Positions 1-11,321 of a stretch of DNA of 64,000 nt are shown in pieces. The translations under genes and the position numbers were made by a program. How positions within the stretch are numbered: the stretch's first letter is position 1; every line of letters starts with the position of its first letter. The notes beneath the pieces were generated by a model, which worked only from the letters and a program-made list of their open reading frames with translations, did not search any database and was not told the origin of the DNA. Source of the DNA: Siphonodentalium dalli (Eukaryota > Mollusca > Scaphopoda > Gadilida > Siphonodentaliidae); contig CP136069.1 in assembly GCA_032622095.1 (NCBI GenBank), positions 126,933,450-126,997,449 on the forward strand, in the 5' to 3' direction.

Positions 1-769
1 TATACACAAACACACACAGCTACGAGTGTTCATAATCAAAATATGTCGTGGACTATATATATATATGTCTTCCGTGAGAACAAGAACACATTCAGTAAAC
101 TAACCCGAAACAGGAAAATTGCTGTTTCAAGGGTGTTCACACGCTGGAGATACGTGAACTCGATCTATACGGTTACGCGAACTAAGTACCACGGTCATTT
201 TATTTTATTTTCACGTCGAAGCTACTACACAAAATCGGTGAGTATTAAACAAAACAATGATATTATCCATATCAGATTAATTTTAAAAGGTGTGAGAATG
301 AACCATCTATTGGAAGAAGTAATCCATTGCCGAAACAATGTCTTAATGGTGTCACAAAAGATATTTATATACCTTATTTCTTGAATAATTTCCATGTTTA
401 CTATTTCAATCGTTAGGTGAGACCCTGCCGGCTGTTCTCTGAATGTATGTTATTTGTCTCCAAATAGGCTAGCATCTCAGCATACTTATATGTTGAACCC
501 AGATGTTATAACAAGATGAAAAACATGTATACGGTATGCATTTTCAAATCCAGTATTATTTCTGCAAGAACTCGTACAACGGTTTCGAACACCACGCACT
601 TAGGTTGAGCAAACATGTTTAATAACACGCACACCGGTTTTCAATATTAGAAAAAAATTATTAAAGTTCCATAAAATGGTTGACATAGAGTATATACCTA
701 ATGTTGCGCGATGCCCAGAAATGCACAAATGTATGTGACGAGATCAAGACTCCCATATAAAAGAGCACA
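1..769. other. Unassigned AT-rich sequence
   Basis: No recognisable gene or repeat. An open frame runs from 43 to 237 on the plus strand and ends at a good donor (TCG/GTGAGT at 237/238), but the translation matches nothing I know and the frame is not long for this base composition. Confidence 0.4.
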
Positions 770-1430
770 ATTGTAATACCATGTTACTACAATGGTACTA
801 CCGTGGTACTACCATGGTAGTGTCGTACTAACATGGTACGATAAGTGATATTTACCATGGTGCTACCATGATGCATTGGAAGTCTACTAGGGTAGGGGCC
901 TACTTTACCGTGATACTACAATGGCAGTTTGGTACTACCATGTCAATATAGTACTACCAAGGTATACTACCATGGTACAACCACGTTAAATTGATATATA
1001 CCATGTACCATACCATGGCACTGTACTAAAGTACTCTACCATGCTTTTGGTTAGTTTAGTTTAAACATATTTTATTGTATCATTAATGTACAATTGGGAT
1101 TGGGGCACAAGTTAAACAACTTAGTTAGCCCCTCTCCCCATACAATTACACACGTTATTATAACAACAAGATGGTATATATGTTTTAAATAGTTTTTTGT
1201 GTTACCAGATCCAGGTTCGATGTGGGAGTTCATTTGGTTTGATTACTGATTATTGACATAGGAAAGATGTGTTAGTTAGTTTAGTAGTAACTTTGGGGTA
1301 ATAAAATGCTTTTGGTTACAGTTGGTACTACCATGCATTGTAGTATGGTATACTACTCCGCATGGTATTACCACGGTAAAGTGATAACTACCATTGTACT
1401 ACCATATTACCATGGACAGTACGTACTAGG
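770..1430. repeat. Degenerate ACCATGGTAC simple repeat
   Basis: About 660 bases dense in variants of TACCATGGTACTACCATG, itself palindromic. The array is interrupted at 1054-1305 by a retroposon. No coding potential. Confidence 0.8.
1054..1305 (-). mobile_element. 5'-truncated retroposon with 13-bp target duplication
   Basis: A 252-bp insertion in the satellite is flanked by the same 13 bases (ATGCTTTTGGTTA) at 1041-1053 and 1306-1318, the mark of target-primed retrotransposition. Its 3' end on the minus strand reads AATAAAATATGTTTAAAC. A shorter copy of the same family, also on the minus strand and with its own imperfect duplication, lies at 52885-52970. Probably a LINE 3' end or a SINE; no coding part remains. 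Confidence 0.75.
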
Positions 1431-2639
1431 GTAAATGTTACAGTTGATGTTACAGTTGATGCCGTTGTAAAGTTTCTTTTGTCGTATTAGACTAGATTAT
1501 TCTATAATATAATTAGACCAAGTATTCTCGGCCCATAACTGCTCGGGATATTGACTCTACAGTCTACACACAAGGTTACATCTTTTGATGAGTCCATTTT
1601 GAAGAAGCGAATGACATGGGTTTCATTCTACACATGTTTATGCTAAAGGAAGGATGCAGAATACTGCTTCAAAATATCACAAGTTGTGTTTGGTTGTTCA
1701 TTTGGGGAAATAAAGCTATATGTGCTATATAACAACGATAGTCGGTTGATGGCGTACTACTATAATGCATACAATATGTTATTGATGGGGTTTCAACTAA
1801 CATGGACCATTTAGCCATCAAATTTCGTCAGCAGGATTTACTTTGCAGAACTTTCCATTGGAAGCTTAACCTATGCGCGTGGTATCGAAAACCGTTGTGC
1901 GTGGTTTAAACCATTTTTTAGTAACCGTTGTATGAGTTCATTCCGAGCTTCAACCCTCGAGTTGATTATGTCGGGTTTTCGTCGGTGACCCACTTTCACG
2001 CGTAACGATGGGCATTGTGAATATCGAGGAGGATATTTTTGCTGTACAATATGGGTGGAAGTTTTTATCCGGGTCAACAGGCGACGGTGTAGAGTTCCAT
2101 TGAACAGGAAAATATGCTCGAGTCGGAGGAATATTTTTCATTTATCAGCCCATATATAGAAACAAATTTGATTAAACACTGGAGTTTTGACGATCATGCT
2201 ATAGAACCATTATATACACACACAATGAACTCGGAAATATTTGAATTATGGCACATTGCATGGGTATAATATATCATAAAAATTACACTTTCCGTCCGTC
2301 AATGTTAACCGTTGTTCGAGTTCTCAACCATTGTTGGAGTTCACGGATCTCCAGTGTGGCTCATCATGCACTGTGAATATCGCAGCACCCTTCAAGTGGA
2401 ATAATTTCACGGATATTCAGGACAATAACAAGTAACTAACATACAAATTAATCGATATCGGAAGGCATTTAGCAGTACATATATGATATATATTGGGAAA
2501 TATCATGCTGCCACATAACGCGGCCGGAATCCAAAGCAATTCGTTACCCGTATATACAATTGATAGAATCATGGGAATCTGTTTGTTCTCATAATGTATG
2601 CCTGTGCTGCATTAAATATTCGTTTGTTTTCGCGAAGGC
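1431..2639. other. No recognisable feature
   Basis: Unique-looking AT-rich sequence. Short open frames on the minus strand near 1871-2141 show no motif, splice context or similarity to other parts of the window. Confidence 0.4.
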
Positions 2640-3165
2640 TAAGCTCTCTTGGTGACCCTTGGTCCCCGCAATAAGAGTATTCTCAGATAGGGCAACATCG
2701 GGTTGGGAGTCATATAGTTCTCTTCTGGGTTCTTGATAAAATGTACATTCAAAGAGATAGTGGTAAGTTGTCTCAAGTTCCCCACAGATAGAAGGGGGAT
2801 TTTATCTGTGAGGTGACTCAGGTCACAATCCAGGTGGCCGCTGCAGTTCAATCTAAACCGGGTGTGAAGGATATGGATGAGATTTACGGCATTTACTATG
2901 ATAACAATAGGCAGGTGGACGTATATTGTCACTGTTGAGTTCCTTTTTGAAGTCTTCAATTGTAGTGCTGCCCTTTGTAGTTTCTGGCAGTTTGTTCCAC
3001 TCGGTAATTGCAGCTGGTAAGAAAAGAATCCATATAATAGTCATAGTTAATATTCGAGGGTTGTCTTATATGTTCAAATCTGACGTTATAATCTCGAATT
3101 GTTTGGATGGATTTGTCGTACATAATTTCTTTAAATTTATGGAGCAGTTCCACGCATTTTTCTCC
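2640..3165 (-). mobile_element. Decayed LINE, C-terminal end of the RT polyprotein
   Basis: Minus-strand frames give the signature of the region after the reverse transcriptase in CR1/Jockey-type LINEs: a stretch ending AITEWNKLPETTK, then TIEDFKKEL, then a cysteine-bearing tail starting RFRLNCSGHLD. Usual family members read the same string in one frame; here at least two frame changes are needed, so it is dead. The 5' side stops near 3165 against an unrelated repeat, a typical 5' truncation. Confidence 0.75.
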
Positions 3166-3560
3166 CAGATCCCTAGACCGATCTCAACCAAATTGGTGTG
3201 GTAACTCGGGGGAAACCTGGCGGAGGTTATAACGACGTTAGTTTTTCAAAATTTTGATTTAAAAAAAAAAAAAAACACACAAATTAAAATATGTTCACTA
3301 TGGAGCCTATTTCAGAATCAAATAAATGTGAATATTTAGTTTCAATATGGACCTATTTGCAGACCAGGTGTAAATACGCTCTTTATATGTGTTTTCCCTG
3401 TGGCCCGTGCTAGATCCAACAGAATAACGGATATAAGTCCACTATGGGCTTGTCTTATTCCAGAATCAAATAAGTCGAATATGAACCTATATGTGAATAT
3501 TTATGTTCAAATGTGCGTGAATCGCACGCATGTGCCACAGCTAGGGAGCCTGTTTCAGCT
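3166..3560 (-). repeat. Interspersed repeat with RTE/SINE-like tail
   Basis: Inverted copy of the sequence at 45146-45565: both share TTCATATTGGACTTATTTGA-like blocks, a GTGTTTTCCCTGTGGCC-like block, CCTCCGCCAGG and ACCACACCAAATTTG. The outer boundary GCTAGCTGAAACAGGCTCCC (rc at 3541-3565) recurs at 43690. The downstream end of the 45-kb copy (ACAGATCCTACT then ATATATAGAT) looks like an RTE-type LINE or SINE tail. Confidence 0.6.
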
Positions 3561-4500
3561 AGCGGATAAATAATACCGCATGAATAGTTGGCAGTACACG
3601 TTTTTCTCTACTTACCGAAGTTTTTGTTCGTGAGACATAAATTTGAGAATCACCCAAACAAATTACAGCTATTTGTTTGTGACAATGGCATACAATTACG
3701 TGGTCTTATTGTGTTTCCCATTCAAACGCATATTTGTTTGCAGTACTTATATAGCTGCATATAAATTACAAACAGAAAGGAAAATTTCCTTTATATATTG
3801 TTGCGTCATGTATACCCAAATAAGGAAGACAAAATAAGTGTTTCCATAGACTCCATTGTTTGCATGCATTGTTTGTTCTTGTACTATAGTCTATAGTATA
3901 GAGAGGGATCTTTATCCCGTCGTTTAATTTGCGGTTGGTGTGGTATACTTTAACGTTAATCACAAGTAGACAGCACACGGAAGTATAGTGGCAGCTGCAT
4001 GCATGGGGCAAACAATTACGATTGTTTCTATTGGTTCCCTACTTCCCATCCATTTATCAATATGCTACTCTATATATATTTCCGAGCTCATTTCCCCCAG
4101 TATATCGTTGCCGTTGCAGGTGAAGAGTGCAATGTAAAAATCCATGTTCGGTAATAATTTCAGATTCTGACATAAGGTGAGGACCATATAAGCTATACTA
4201 TACACTGGGTTGCATATCTTCTCCGAAACTATTCATGACTCAAATTAAACCTATAGTATTTACATGCTGCAGTCGCGTTCATATATGAATGGGTATATAT
4301 GTGATCCAAAATATTGATTACGCATACATAGTCATATACACAAATTTCATTATGCTGTGCAAAAGACTTCACAATCTGATAGAATTCGTCGCCACAAAAA
4401 AGAAAAAAACGGCCCTTTCCACAGCACGTAACGATAAGGATGATAAATGATAAAGAGCGTTAAACTTAAAAAAAATATTGTGTGAGCAACTAATTATGTG
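3561..4500. other. No recognisable feature
   Basis: AT-rich sequence without coding, repeat or hairpin signal that I can support. Confidence 0.4.
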
Positions 4501-5245
4501 TTCCGTGTTCCAAATTTTAAGCTATGAAAAGAAACGTAACAAGTTCTAATTTAATATCTTTATTGGCTTTGTCCCAGTGAAAATAACAAGATATCCCACA
4601 CAAACTAGACTTTTAGATACCCCATGCAAAAAAACTAAAACAAATTGTTAATGAAAAATTTATGTGAAAATTATTGCTGTGCCCCTTATAAAACTATATT
4701 TCGATTGATAGAAATTCCATACAAATTAGGATAGTGTCTTTCAGTTTGCATTTTAAGTCGGATTGGATCCAAGTTAGAACTTGATTTGCACTTTCTCATA
4801 TGAAGGCCATATAAACATAACAAGTTTCATCACTGTGTGACAAATACTTTTCAAGTTGACATCCGGACAACAACATAATCGGAAAAGTAAAAAAAGGTGC
4901 ATAACTCCGTCAGAAATGGTCAGACCAAATTCGAACTTGACCAGACTTGACCTGTAGTTTCATGTGATTAATCAACATACTAAATGTGAAAGCTATCGAA
5001 TAATCACAACTGAAGTTATCATCCTGACAACAAAAATAATCAGAAAATTCTAAGTCGGAAAGAGGCGTAACCAGAAATGGTCGAGCCAGATCCAAATTCA
5101 AACTTGATTGAGACACAGACCAAGTTTCATCAATTTATGTCAAATACTCTTGAATATCCCGACAACAAATGTTTCGGACAGACGGACACATGGGCGGCCA
5201 GAACACCCCCCCCCCCATTTGGAGGGACAAAAAGTAAAACAGGTC
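4500..5245 (+). repeat. Degenerate ~160-bp tandem array, BIV160-like
   Basis: Repeating blocks of the type (CCAAATTC)GAACTTGACC...ACATACTAAATG...CCGGACAACAAAATAATC...AAATTCTAAGTC...CATAACTCC. The same wording recurs at 38860-39360 and in part at 17960. It ends at GGACAGACGGACACATGGGC followed by a C-run. This resembles mollusc 160-bp satellite units found inside nonautonomous transposons. Confidence 0.6.
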
Positions 5246-6178
5246 CCATACAATTTGGCCCGAAACCACGAGTTCATCTTTAATACATTACTATCAATTT
5301 ATTTAGTCTGTTCAGAGTATGCATGCTTGAAGCATCTAGCAGCAGCAACACACAAAAACAATCTGGACTAAAATTTAATCTCAATATGGCCCTTTCACTT
5401 AAAGATATCCCACCCAATTTAACACCGATCCAATACAAGCATATTTCCAAATTAATTTTCAGCTTACCTAGGAAATAAAATATGAAATTAATTCCATTTT
5501 TATACAAACAAATGTCATAATTGCTAAAGTTATCCAAGTGCAAGGTGAATGATTCCAACACATGTATATCCATGCGGACTCATGCATTCTCTTTTGATCT
5601 GTGACATTTTTGGGACCTAATACTTCAAGACCCTGTGTATCCAGAATAAGCATGTATAGATGCTTTGTTCTCTAACCAACATAGCAATGCATGTATACAA
5701 AAAATTCAAATTCAGCGACAGTTACCATTAATACAAATAACAGTTTACTTTTGAGTGTTTAATAGTCATACATGCACCTTTATTTGTTTTCCGATGCAAT
5801 ACGTAGCTGTAAAATCTTTATTTGGCCCTGTACGTTTATTAATTTCGCCATGGCCAATATGTGAACCTGCCCAATTCTTTGATTATTCAATTTTCAATAT
5901 GAACTGCTCAAAAATAGAAGTATATACTGCAGTTAATGGGCACATATTTATCTTTATATTCACCAGTGTCTATCTCTAACATTTACAATAAACTATGTAC
6001 CAGAACCAGTAAAGTGGATAATTGGTGCTTCTATATGGATGTATCGGTGCACCCTCTTCTATTATTCGGACCTGTACTGTTATTAAAATTTTGGAGATTT
6101 TCCACCCTGTACTATTATTATTCAGAACTGAACTACTATTAGGCACTTGAGAGCATATTAAATATATCAATATTTCAG
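5246..6178. other. No recognisable feature
   Basis: AT-rich; several short open frames on both strands (for example near 5755-5979) lack motifs and splice context. It would be an intron of the plus-strand gene if 6179-6307 is a real exon. Confidence 0.35.
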
Positions 6179-6307
6179 GTTTTCACACAGAAAGAATCAA
6201 AACGAATCAGCTAGGTAGAAGGTTATCTTGTGATGTTCTCTTTAGAGTGCCAAACAGAATACAATCGCCACAGATTCATCAATTACTCAGTGATTGGAGA
6301 AATGAAG
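6179..6307 (+). CDS. Candidate internal exon of the plus-strand gene
   Basis: Bounded by an acceptor (ATATTTCAG, ending 6178) and a strong donor (GTAAGC from 6308). Only one frame is open; it gives 42 complete codons, beginning FHTERIKTNQLGRRLSCD and ending LLSDWRNE, with start phase 2 and end phase 1. The sequence is not obviously repetitive. Its end phase does not join directly to the exon at 11792 (which needs phase 0), so at least one more exon is required between them, or this is a different gene. Product not recognised. Confidence 0.4.
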
Positions 6308-6717
6308 GTAAGCAAAGCTGTTACCTAACTTGCATTTAAAGTGGCACTTAATGTTTAAACCTTGTATATATAGGGTTTGCGCTGCCACTTGCCAAATTTG
6401 GCAATGACAAAAAATATTTAAATTTGGCAAAATAAAAACACTCATTTGGGAATTTTTTTGGCGCCGACATGAATACAATGCAAAGGGATACACAATCAAC
6501 ACATATATCAACATAGCGGTTGAAAGTGATACATGTATGTAATCTTCTTTATTTTTCACAAGTAATACCTTCTTTCTGTCTATATCAAACAGTTAATCAA
6601 TCGTGGTTAAAATATGAGTCAGAATTTGTTTGTTATAGGGTCTCAATGTAGATTATGTCACTTTGCACGAAACAGCAATGGGTAATTACTAAATTGTTTT
6701 TAACGTTAAAGGTACTC

Positions 6718-7120
6718 AATTCGATCAGACGGTCCCCATATCATCAAGTTCCAACAACAACAACATTTAAAAATATGCTTTAGTTATCAGAACCGATTAA
6801 TTAAAACAAAATAATGCTAACCACTCAACTATGGTATAAAATTTTCCAAAGCGTGTTATTTATCAAATATCTGACACACAAAGCCATTGATTTTAGAGTT
6901 ATCCATCTTCATTCGCAATTTGGTCCGAGACTGTTGGTTTGACGAATATTTGCCAGGCGGTAAAAAGTACATATCTTGGTAAACAACAGATTTCAAAAAT
7001 CGATATCTTATCACTCTGACCTTTGATGAGTGGATTCCGGAACTCGATTAAAACTAGTTTTTTTTCCCAAAGCATAAGAAATAGTAATTTAGGGGTGTTT
7101 AATCGGATAATGCATCTTTA
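6718..7120 (-). repeat. ~430-bp interspersed repeat, copy 1
   Basis: Reverse-complement match, about 75-80 % by eye, to 11322-11762. Shared landmarks are CTAAATTACTA, ATATCGATTTTTGAAAT, TCTCGGACCAAATTGCG, GATAAATAACACG and TGTTGTTGTTGGAA. A third copy lies at 17528-17710 and a fragment at 10320-10390. Confidence 0.8.
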
Positions 7121-7401
7121 ATCACCTTTGTATGCATATTACTGGAGACATCGTATTTATGATATCCATGTTTTATGACCAGCGAATATAGCCAATAAGT
7201 TAATCAGTCCAATGTGAATGGCGAGCAACGGATTAATTGGTGGCTCGGCTTTTTTGACAACTAAGATACATGACGAAATAACATGTATGCTTTAATGACA
7301 GACAAGTGTAGTTTAATAACTGTCTAGCAATATTAAATGTTGGTGTCGCTTAGATATTTATTCCTACTCTGATATATATTAATACCAGTTTGCTTTACTA
7401 G

Positions 7402-7580
7402 CAAGCCTTGAAATAGGGTGTCTGTCATTTGCAGAATGAGGTCCCCCAGAGGGGTAAATTTAGTGATGCTACCCAGATGGTGATTTTGGTGATGCTAGCC
7501 CGCTATGCGGGGTAGCATCACTAAATTCACCCTCTGGGGACCTCATTCTGCAAATGACAGACACCCTATTTCAAGGCTTG
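7402..7580. mobile_element. hAT hairpin MITE (GCAGAATGAGG family), copy 1
   Basis: A near-perfect 179-bp foldback with ends CAAGCCTTGAAATAGGGTGT and its reverse complement, flanked by an exact 8-bp duplication TTTACTAG (7394-7401, 7581-7588). The core GCAGAATGAGGTCCCC...GATGCTA...TAGCATC is the family hairpin seen also at 9969, 12969, 28757, 37310 and 46690. Nonautonomous; presumably moved by a hAT transposase encoded elsewhere. Confidence 0.9.
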
Positions 7581-7850
7581 TTTACTAGCTCATTTCACCT
7601 GAGTATGTGGTTAGTTTTTACATTATATTACAAAGATAAAAAAAAAAGAATTCCTTAAATTTCCATAATTATATACCCTCAATAAAATTTGGCAAATCAT
7701 TTTGAAATTTGTGGAAAAAAAAATTTCATTTGGCCTGATTTGGCAGGAGAAAATTTGGGTCCAGTACCAACCCTGTGTATATATACATGATCTATTTTGG
7801 GTATAAGAACAGGTCGATGAATGCGTAGAACTTATGTACAGAAGTTTTAA

Positions 7851-8104
7851 CCCTTTCTTTACTAAATGGATACTTCCACACAGTTATAAAAGTATATATT
7901 GGACTGGTCCATAATTCATCTAGAGGAGAGTCCAAGATATATGTGCAGACGACAGACATACGAAAAGATAAAACAAGTGCAGAAGGATTACTATTAATTG
8001 ATGGGAAATGTTCAGGTAATAAGTAGGGTCATTTGTTGAACTTATTAGCTGAACATATCATAAGCTTTCTACTCGTCAATGAGTATTTAGTATTGAAGGA
8101 CTCA
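7851..8104. mobile_element. TTAA-flanked MITE, CCCTTTC-TACTAAAT family, simple copy
   Basis: Starts CCCTTTCTTTACTAAATGG after TTAA (7847-7850) and ends with the inverted ATTTAGTATTGAAGG before TTAA (8105-8108). TTAA target duplication and CCCTTT ends are typical of piggyBac-like elements. The same family occurs with insertions at 12797-13823 and in pieces at 9783-10300, 10803-11070, 17762-17885, 20225-20361 and 32318-32352. Confidence 0.75.
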
Positions 8105-8322
8105 TTAAAATAACTGAAACTTATTGTTATCAACCATCTGCATAAATGCCCTTTGTTTATACCGGAAAACATGAAAAAAAGGAAAAAGCCAACTGAATCC
8201 CTGCAAACCCTTGCTATTTTTTCAAATAATGATCAATGATAAGTGGTCGTATTATGATTGAAGCTTATTTTCACTCTTGACAATGTCAATATAAATCTCC
8301 CAAACATTACCGATGACCTTAA

Positions 8323-8591
8323 CCCTTCCGTGATTGGAGCTTCCTGAATTTTTGCGAAAACCATGTGCCAATGCACTCTCTTATATATGCGAGTCTCCCA
8401 TAGGGAGCCTCACATATATAAGAGAATGCATTGGCCTTACAATATTTATCTTGACCTTGTAAGCCAGTACATTCTCTCATACATGCGAAGCTCCCTATGG
8501 GAGACTCGTATTGGGAGACTCGCATATATAAGAGAATGCACTGGCACATGATATTTAATGCTGCACCAGCACATCTCCTGCCATGAAAGCG
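8323..8591. mobile_element. TTAA MITE carrying the CCAATGCATTCTC hairpins, copy 1
   Basis: Flanked by TTAA at 8319-8322 and 8592-8595, with ends CCCTTCCGTGATTGGAGC and (rc) CGCTTTCATGGCAGGAG. Inside are two hairpins in tandem (8361-8435 and 8461-8547) built on CCAATGCACTCTCTTATATA, separated by a short spacer with inverted CTTACAATATT/CTTGTAAG-type ends. Confidence 0.85.
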
Positions 8592-8598
8592 TTAAGGG

Positions 8599-9041
8599 GC
8601 CCCAAGGCATTCACATTGGGCACACATCATGTAAAAATATATGTAGAGACGGGCATCAACTTAAGATACCCGCTGGCTGTAGAATAAAATTTATAAATTC
8701 CTGGGATAAGTATGCATATATAATGTAATATTTTATTTGATACATTTGGCGGAAAATTGTACGAGAATATGCTGAAAGTTCTATTCATTGCCTTCCAGTT
8801 TTGCTGCTGTCCATAAAATATTTTTATTCCTGTTGATTCGTACTCCGATCTTTCTCAGTACAGTTAAAAGTTGTCAGAATTTGGTTGACTAACATGTTTT
8901 ATTCCAGAGCGATGTCCATTTTGATTGGCTCTCACACTTGGCATATTGGAAATGTTCTTGTTATTACTTCAGGCTAAACAAATCCCTCAACTACACAAAA
9001 TTTGAGAACAGTCATGAACGTCTGTAAAACAAATATCATCA
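8599..9041. other. No supported feature; weak exon candidate
   Basis: Mostly featureless. After an acceptor-like TTTTATTCCAG (ending near 8908) one frame is open for 39 codons (SDVHFDWLSHLAYWKCSCYY at its start), but no clear donor or similarity supports an exon. Confidence 0.3.
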
Positions 9042-9199
9042 AGTACATGTAAAAATAGATAGTTGTCCAATAACAAAATTTCACAAATCTAAACCGTTAT
9101 TACTGTTATAGCTACATTTACTGATCAAACTAAAATACCAATACAATACCAAAGTTCAATCAAAATGTAAAAGTAAACATTGGAAAAAGTCGCTGTAAA

Positions 9200-9778
9200 A
9201 TTTTGTGAAAACCATGTGCCAATGCATTCTCTTATATATATGCGAGTCTCCCATAGGGAGAATTCATTGGCCTAACAATATTTATCTTGACTTTGTCAGC
9301 CAATGCATTATCTAATATATGCGAGACTCCCTATGGAAGACTCACATATATACAGGGGCGCCGGAAGAGGGGGCAGCTGACCCCCCTGCCCTTGACCAAG
9401 CGCAGGACTTGCCCTTTTTCTGGAGACAGAAAATGCTTTTTTTTTGTGTTTAATCTCGTGTTTTTATAGCAAAATGTTACTTTTTTGGTCCAAATACCAC
9501 CAATTTCACAAGGAATATTAATTTTTTGTCAATTTTATCACAAAACGGCCATAAAAACCGACAAATACCATTAAAATAGGGATTTTTGCCACAATGAATT
9601 TATGGTTATTTTCCCGAGTTTGCGGAGAAAATGCCCTTTTTTGCGGAAAAGTGACCTTTTTGTAGGCTCTGCCCCCCCTGCCCTTGGATGCTTCCGGTGC
9701 CCCTGCATATATAAGAGAATGCAATGGCACAGGATCTTTTAATAATGCTGCACAAGCGCAGCTCCCGTCATGAAAGGG
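9200..9778. mobile_element. TTAA MITE with CCAATGCATTCTC hairpins, copy 2, interrupted
   Basis: Right end TCATGAAAGGG followed by TTAA at 9779-9782. The left end present in unit 2 (CCCTTTCATATCTTGAGCTT) is deleted here, so the family's inner part starts abruptly at about 9200. The right hairpin arm is split by the 352-bp hAT insertion at 9354-9705. Confidence 0.75.
9354..9705. mobile_element. hAT MITE with CAGGGGC ends
   Basis: Ends CAGGGGCGCCGGAAG and CTTCCGGTGCCCCTG, with an exact 8-bp duplication CATATATA at 9346-9353 and 9706-9713. CAGGGGCG is a widespread hAT terminus. The empty site survives in the sister unit near 10730-10745, where CATATATA occurs once. Confidence 0.92.
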
Positions 9779-9968
9779 TTAAGTAACTATTTAACTCTGA
9801 TCAACTGAATAAATTCTCCCATCCATTACTAAAAGTATACACTGGAATGGTCCATTTTAGGGATTTTCAAACTGCAAATACTATACACAGATGACAGGCA
9901 GAGATGCAGTCTGAGGAAGGAATACATGAAGGAATATTTAGTTAATATGTTCAACCAACAGCCTAAGG

Positions 9969-10222
9969 CAAGCCTTGAAATAGCGTGTCTGTCATTTGCA
10001 GAATGAGGTCCCCAGAGGGTGAATTTAGTGATGCTACCCCGCATAGCGGGCTAGCATCACCAAATTCACCCTCTGGGGACCTCATTCTGCTTACACCTCA
10101 GCAGAATGAGGTTCCCAGAGGGTGAATTTGGTGATGCTAGCCCGCTATGCGGGGTAGCATCACTAAATTCACCCTCTGGGGACCTCATTCTGCAAATGAC
10201 AGACACTCTATTTCAAGGCTTG
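9969..10222. mobile_element. hAT hairpin MITE (GCAGAATGAGG family), copy 2
   Basis: Starts CAAGCCTTGAAATAGCGTGT, ends with its complement, and has the exact 8-bp duplication GCCTAAGG at 9961-9968 and 10223-10230. It carries two consecutive hairpins separated by a short TTACACCTCA spacer. The empty site is preserved in unit 2 at about 10988-10995. Confidence 0.93.
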
Positions 10223-10548
10223 GCCTAAGGTTGTTTAACTTATTACTAAGTTATTAGTTGAACATTCCAACCAATGGATCAATGTGAATAAAGTAAAGAT
10301 ATACTATGTTGAACGTAAACTGCCAATTAATCGATTCTGATAACTGAAGCGGCATTTCAAAAAATGTTGTTGTTGGAATCTGATGATATGAGAACATAAA
10401 AATTGTTAGTTGTCCAATAACAAGATTTCACAAATCCAAACCGTTATTACAGTTACATTTACTGATCAAACTAAAATACCAATACAATACCAAAGTTCAA
10501 TAAAAATGTAAAGGTAAACATTGGAAAAGTCGCTGTAACATTGTTGAT

Positions 10549-10801
10549 CCCTTTCATATCTTGAGCTTCCTGAAATTTTGTGAAAACCATGTGCCAATGC
10601 ATTCTCTTATATATATGCGAGTCTCCTTATCGAGTCTCCAATAGGGAGAATACATTGGCCTAACACTATTTGCCTTGACCTTGTCAGCCAGTGCATAATC
10701 TAATATATGCGAGACTCCCTATGGAAGACTCACATATATAAGAGAATGCACTGGCACAGGATCTTTAATGCTGCACAAGTGCAGCTCCCGCCATGAAAGG
10801 G
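10549..10801. mobile_element. TTAA MITE with CCAATGCATTCTC hairpins, copy 3
   Basis: Left end CCCTTTCATATCTTGAGC, right end GCCATGAAAGGG followed by TTAA at 10802-10805. The left TTAA has decayed to TGAT. It contains two hairpin units around CCTAACACTATTTGCCTTGA. Confidence 0.85.
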
Positions 10802-11204
10802 TTAAGTAACTATTTAACTCTCTGATTAACTGAATAAATTCTCCGATCCATTACTAAAATTATACACTGGAATGGTCCATTTTAGAGATTTTCCAACTGC
10901 AAATACTATACAGATGACAGGCAGAGATACAGTATGAGGTTCGAAGGAATATCTGAAGGAATATTTAGTTAATATGTTCAACCAGCAGCCTAAGGTTGTT
11001 TAACTTATTACTAAGTTATTAGTTGAACATTCCAACCAATGGATCAATGTGAATAAAGTAAAGATATACTATGTTGAACGTAAATTGCCATTTATACTCG
11101 AGAAAGACCCCAAGAAGGATCGTAACTTGAAAAATAAAATAATCAATAATTAAGGCCATAAAGGGGTTACCACTCTCATTTGGGCCACGATAGAAATGTA
11201 CTGT

Positions 11205-11283
11205 TTCCCCTGACCCTCCCTATTCCCCTGACCCTCCCATTCCCCTGACCCTCCCTATTCCCCTGACCCTCCCTATTCCACTC
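11205..11283 (+). repeat. C-rich short tandem repeat
   Basis: Four copies of a roughly 20-base unit, CCCCTGACCCTCCCTATT, with small deletions. The strand asymmetry (C runs) could form i-motif or, on the minus strand, G-rich structure. Confidence 0.85.
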
Positions 11284-11321
11284 TGAACACCTCAGGAGTG
11301 TGTTTCACAGCACTTTAAAGA

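Larger units (their letters stand above)
6371..7775. mobile_element. hAT-type element with nested insertions
   Basis: The ends read TAGGGTTTG at 6371 and CCAACCCTG at 7775, and both sides carry the same 8-bp duplication TGTATATA (6363-6370 and 7776-7783). Eight-base duplications and YAGGG-type ends are the hAT hallmark. The two flanks just inside share AAATTTGGCAA-like sequence in inverted orientation. No transposase frame is left. A copy of a ~430-bp repeat (6718-7120) and a hairpin element (7402-7580) sit inside. Confidence 0.8.
9042..11100 (+). repeat. Tandem segmental duplication, two units
   Basis: Unit 1 (about 9042-10397) and unit 2 (about 10398-11100) align along their length: TAGTTGTCCAATAACAA, AAATACCAATACAATACCAA, the CCAATGCATTCTC MITE, ACACTGGAATGGTCCATTTTAG and GTAAAGATATACTATGTTG all occur once in each, in the same order. 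Unit 1 is longer because it holds two later insertions (9354-9705 and 9969-10222); unit 2 shows both empty sites. An adjoining piece (GCCAATTAATCGATTCTGAT at 10320) also recurs at 11670. Confidence 0.85.

Noticed and set aside
43-384. 113-codon plus-strand frame at the left edge
   Set aside because: No recognisable sequence; a good donor at 238 inside it is suggestive but no matching acceptor, partner exon or similarity was found.
8853-9025. Possible exon of the plus-strand gene linking 6179-6307 to 11792-12763
   Set aside because: An acceptor-like site and 39 open codons exist, but there is no donor and the phases do not fit either neighbour.
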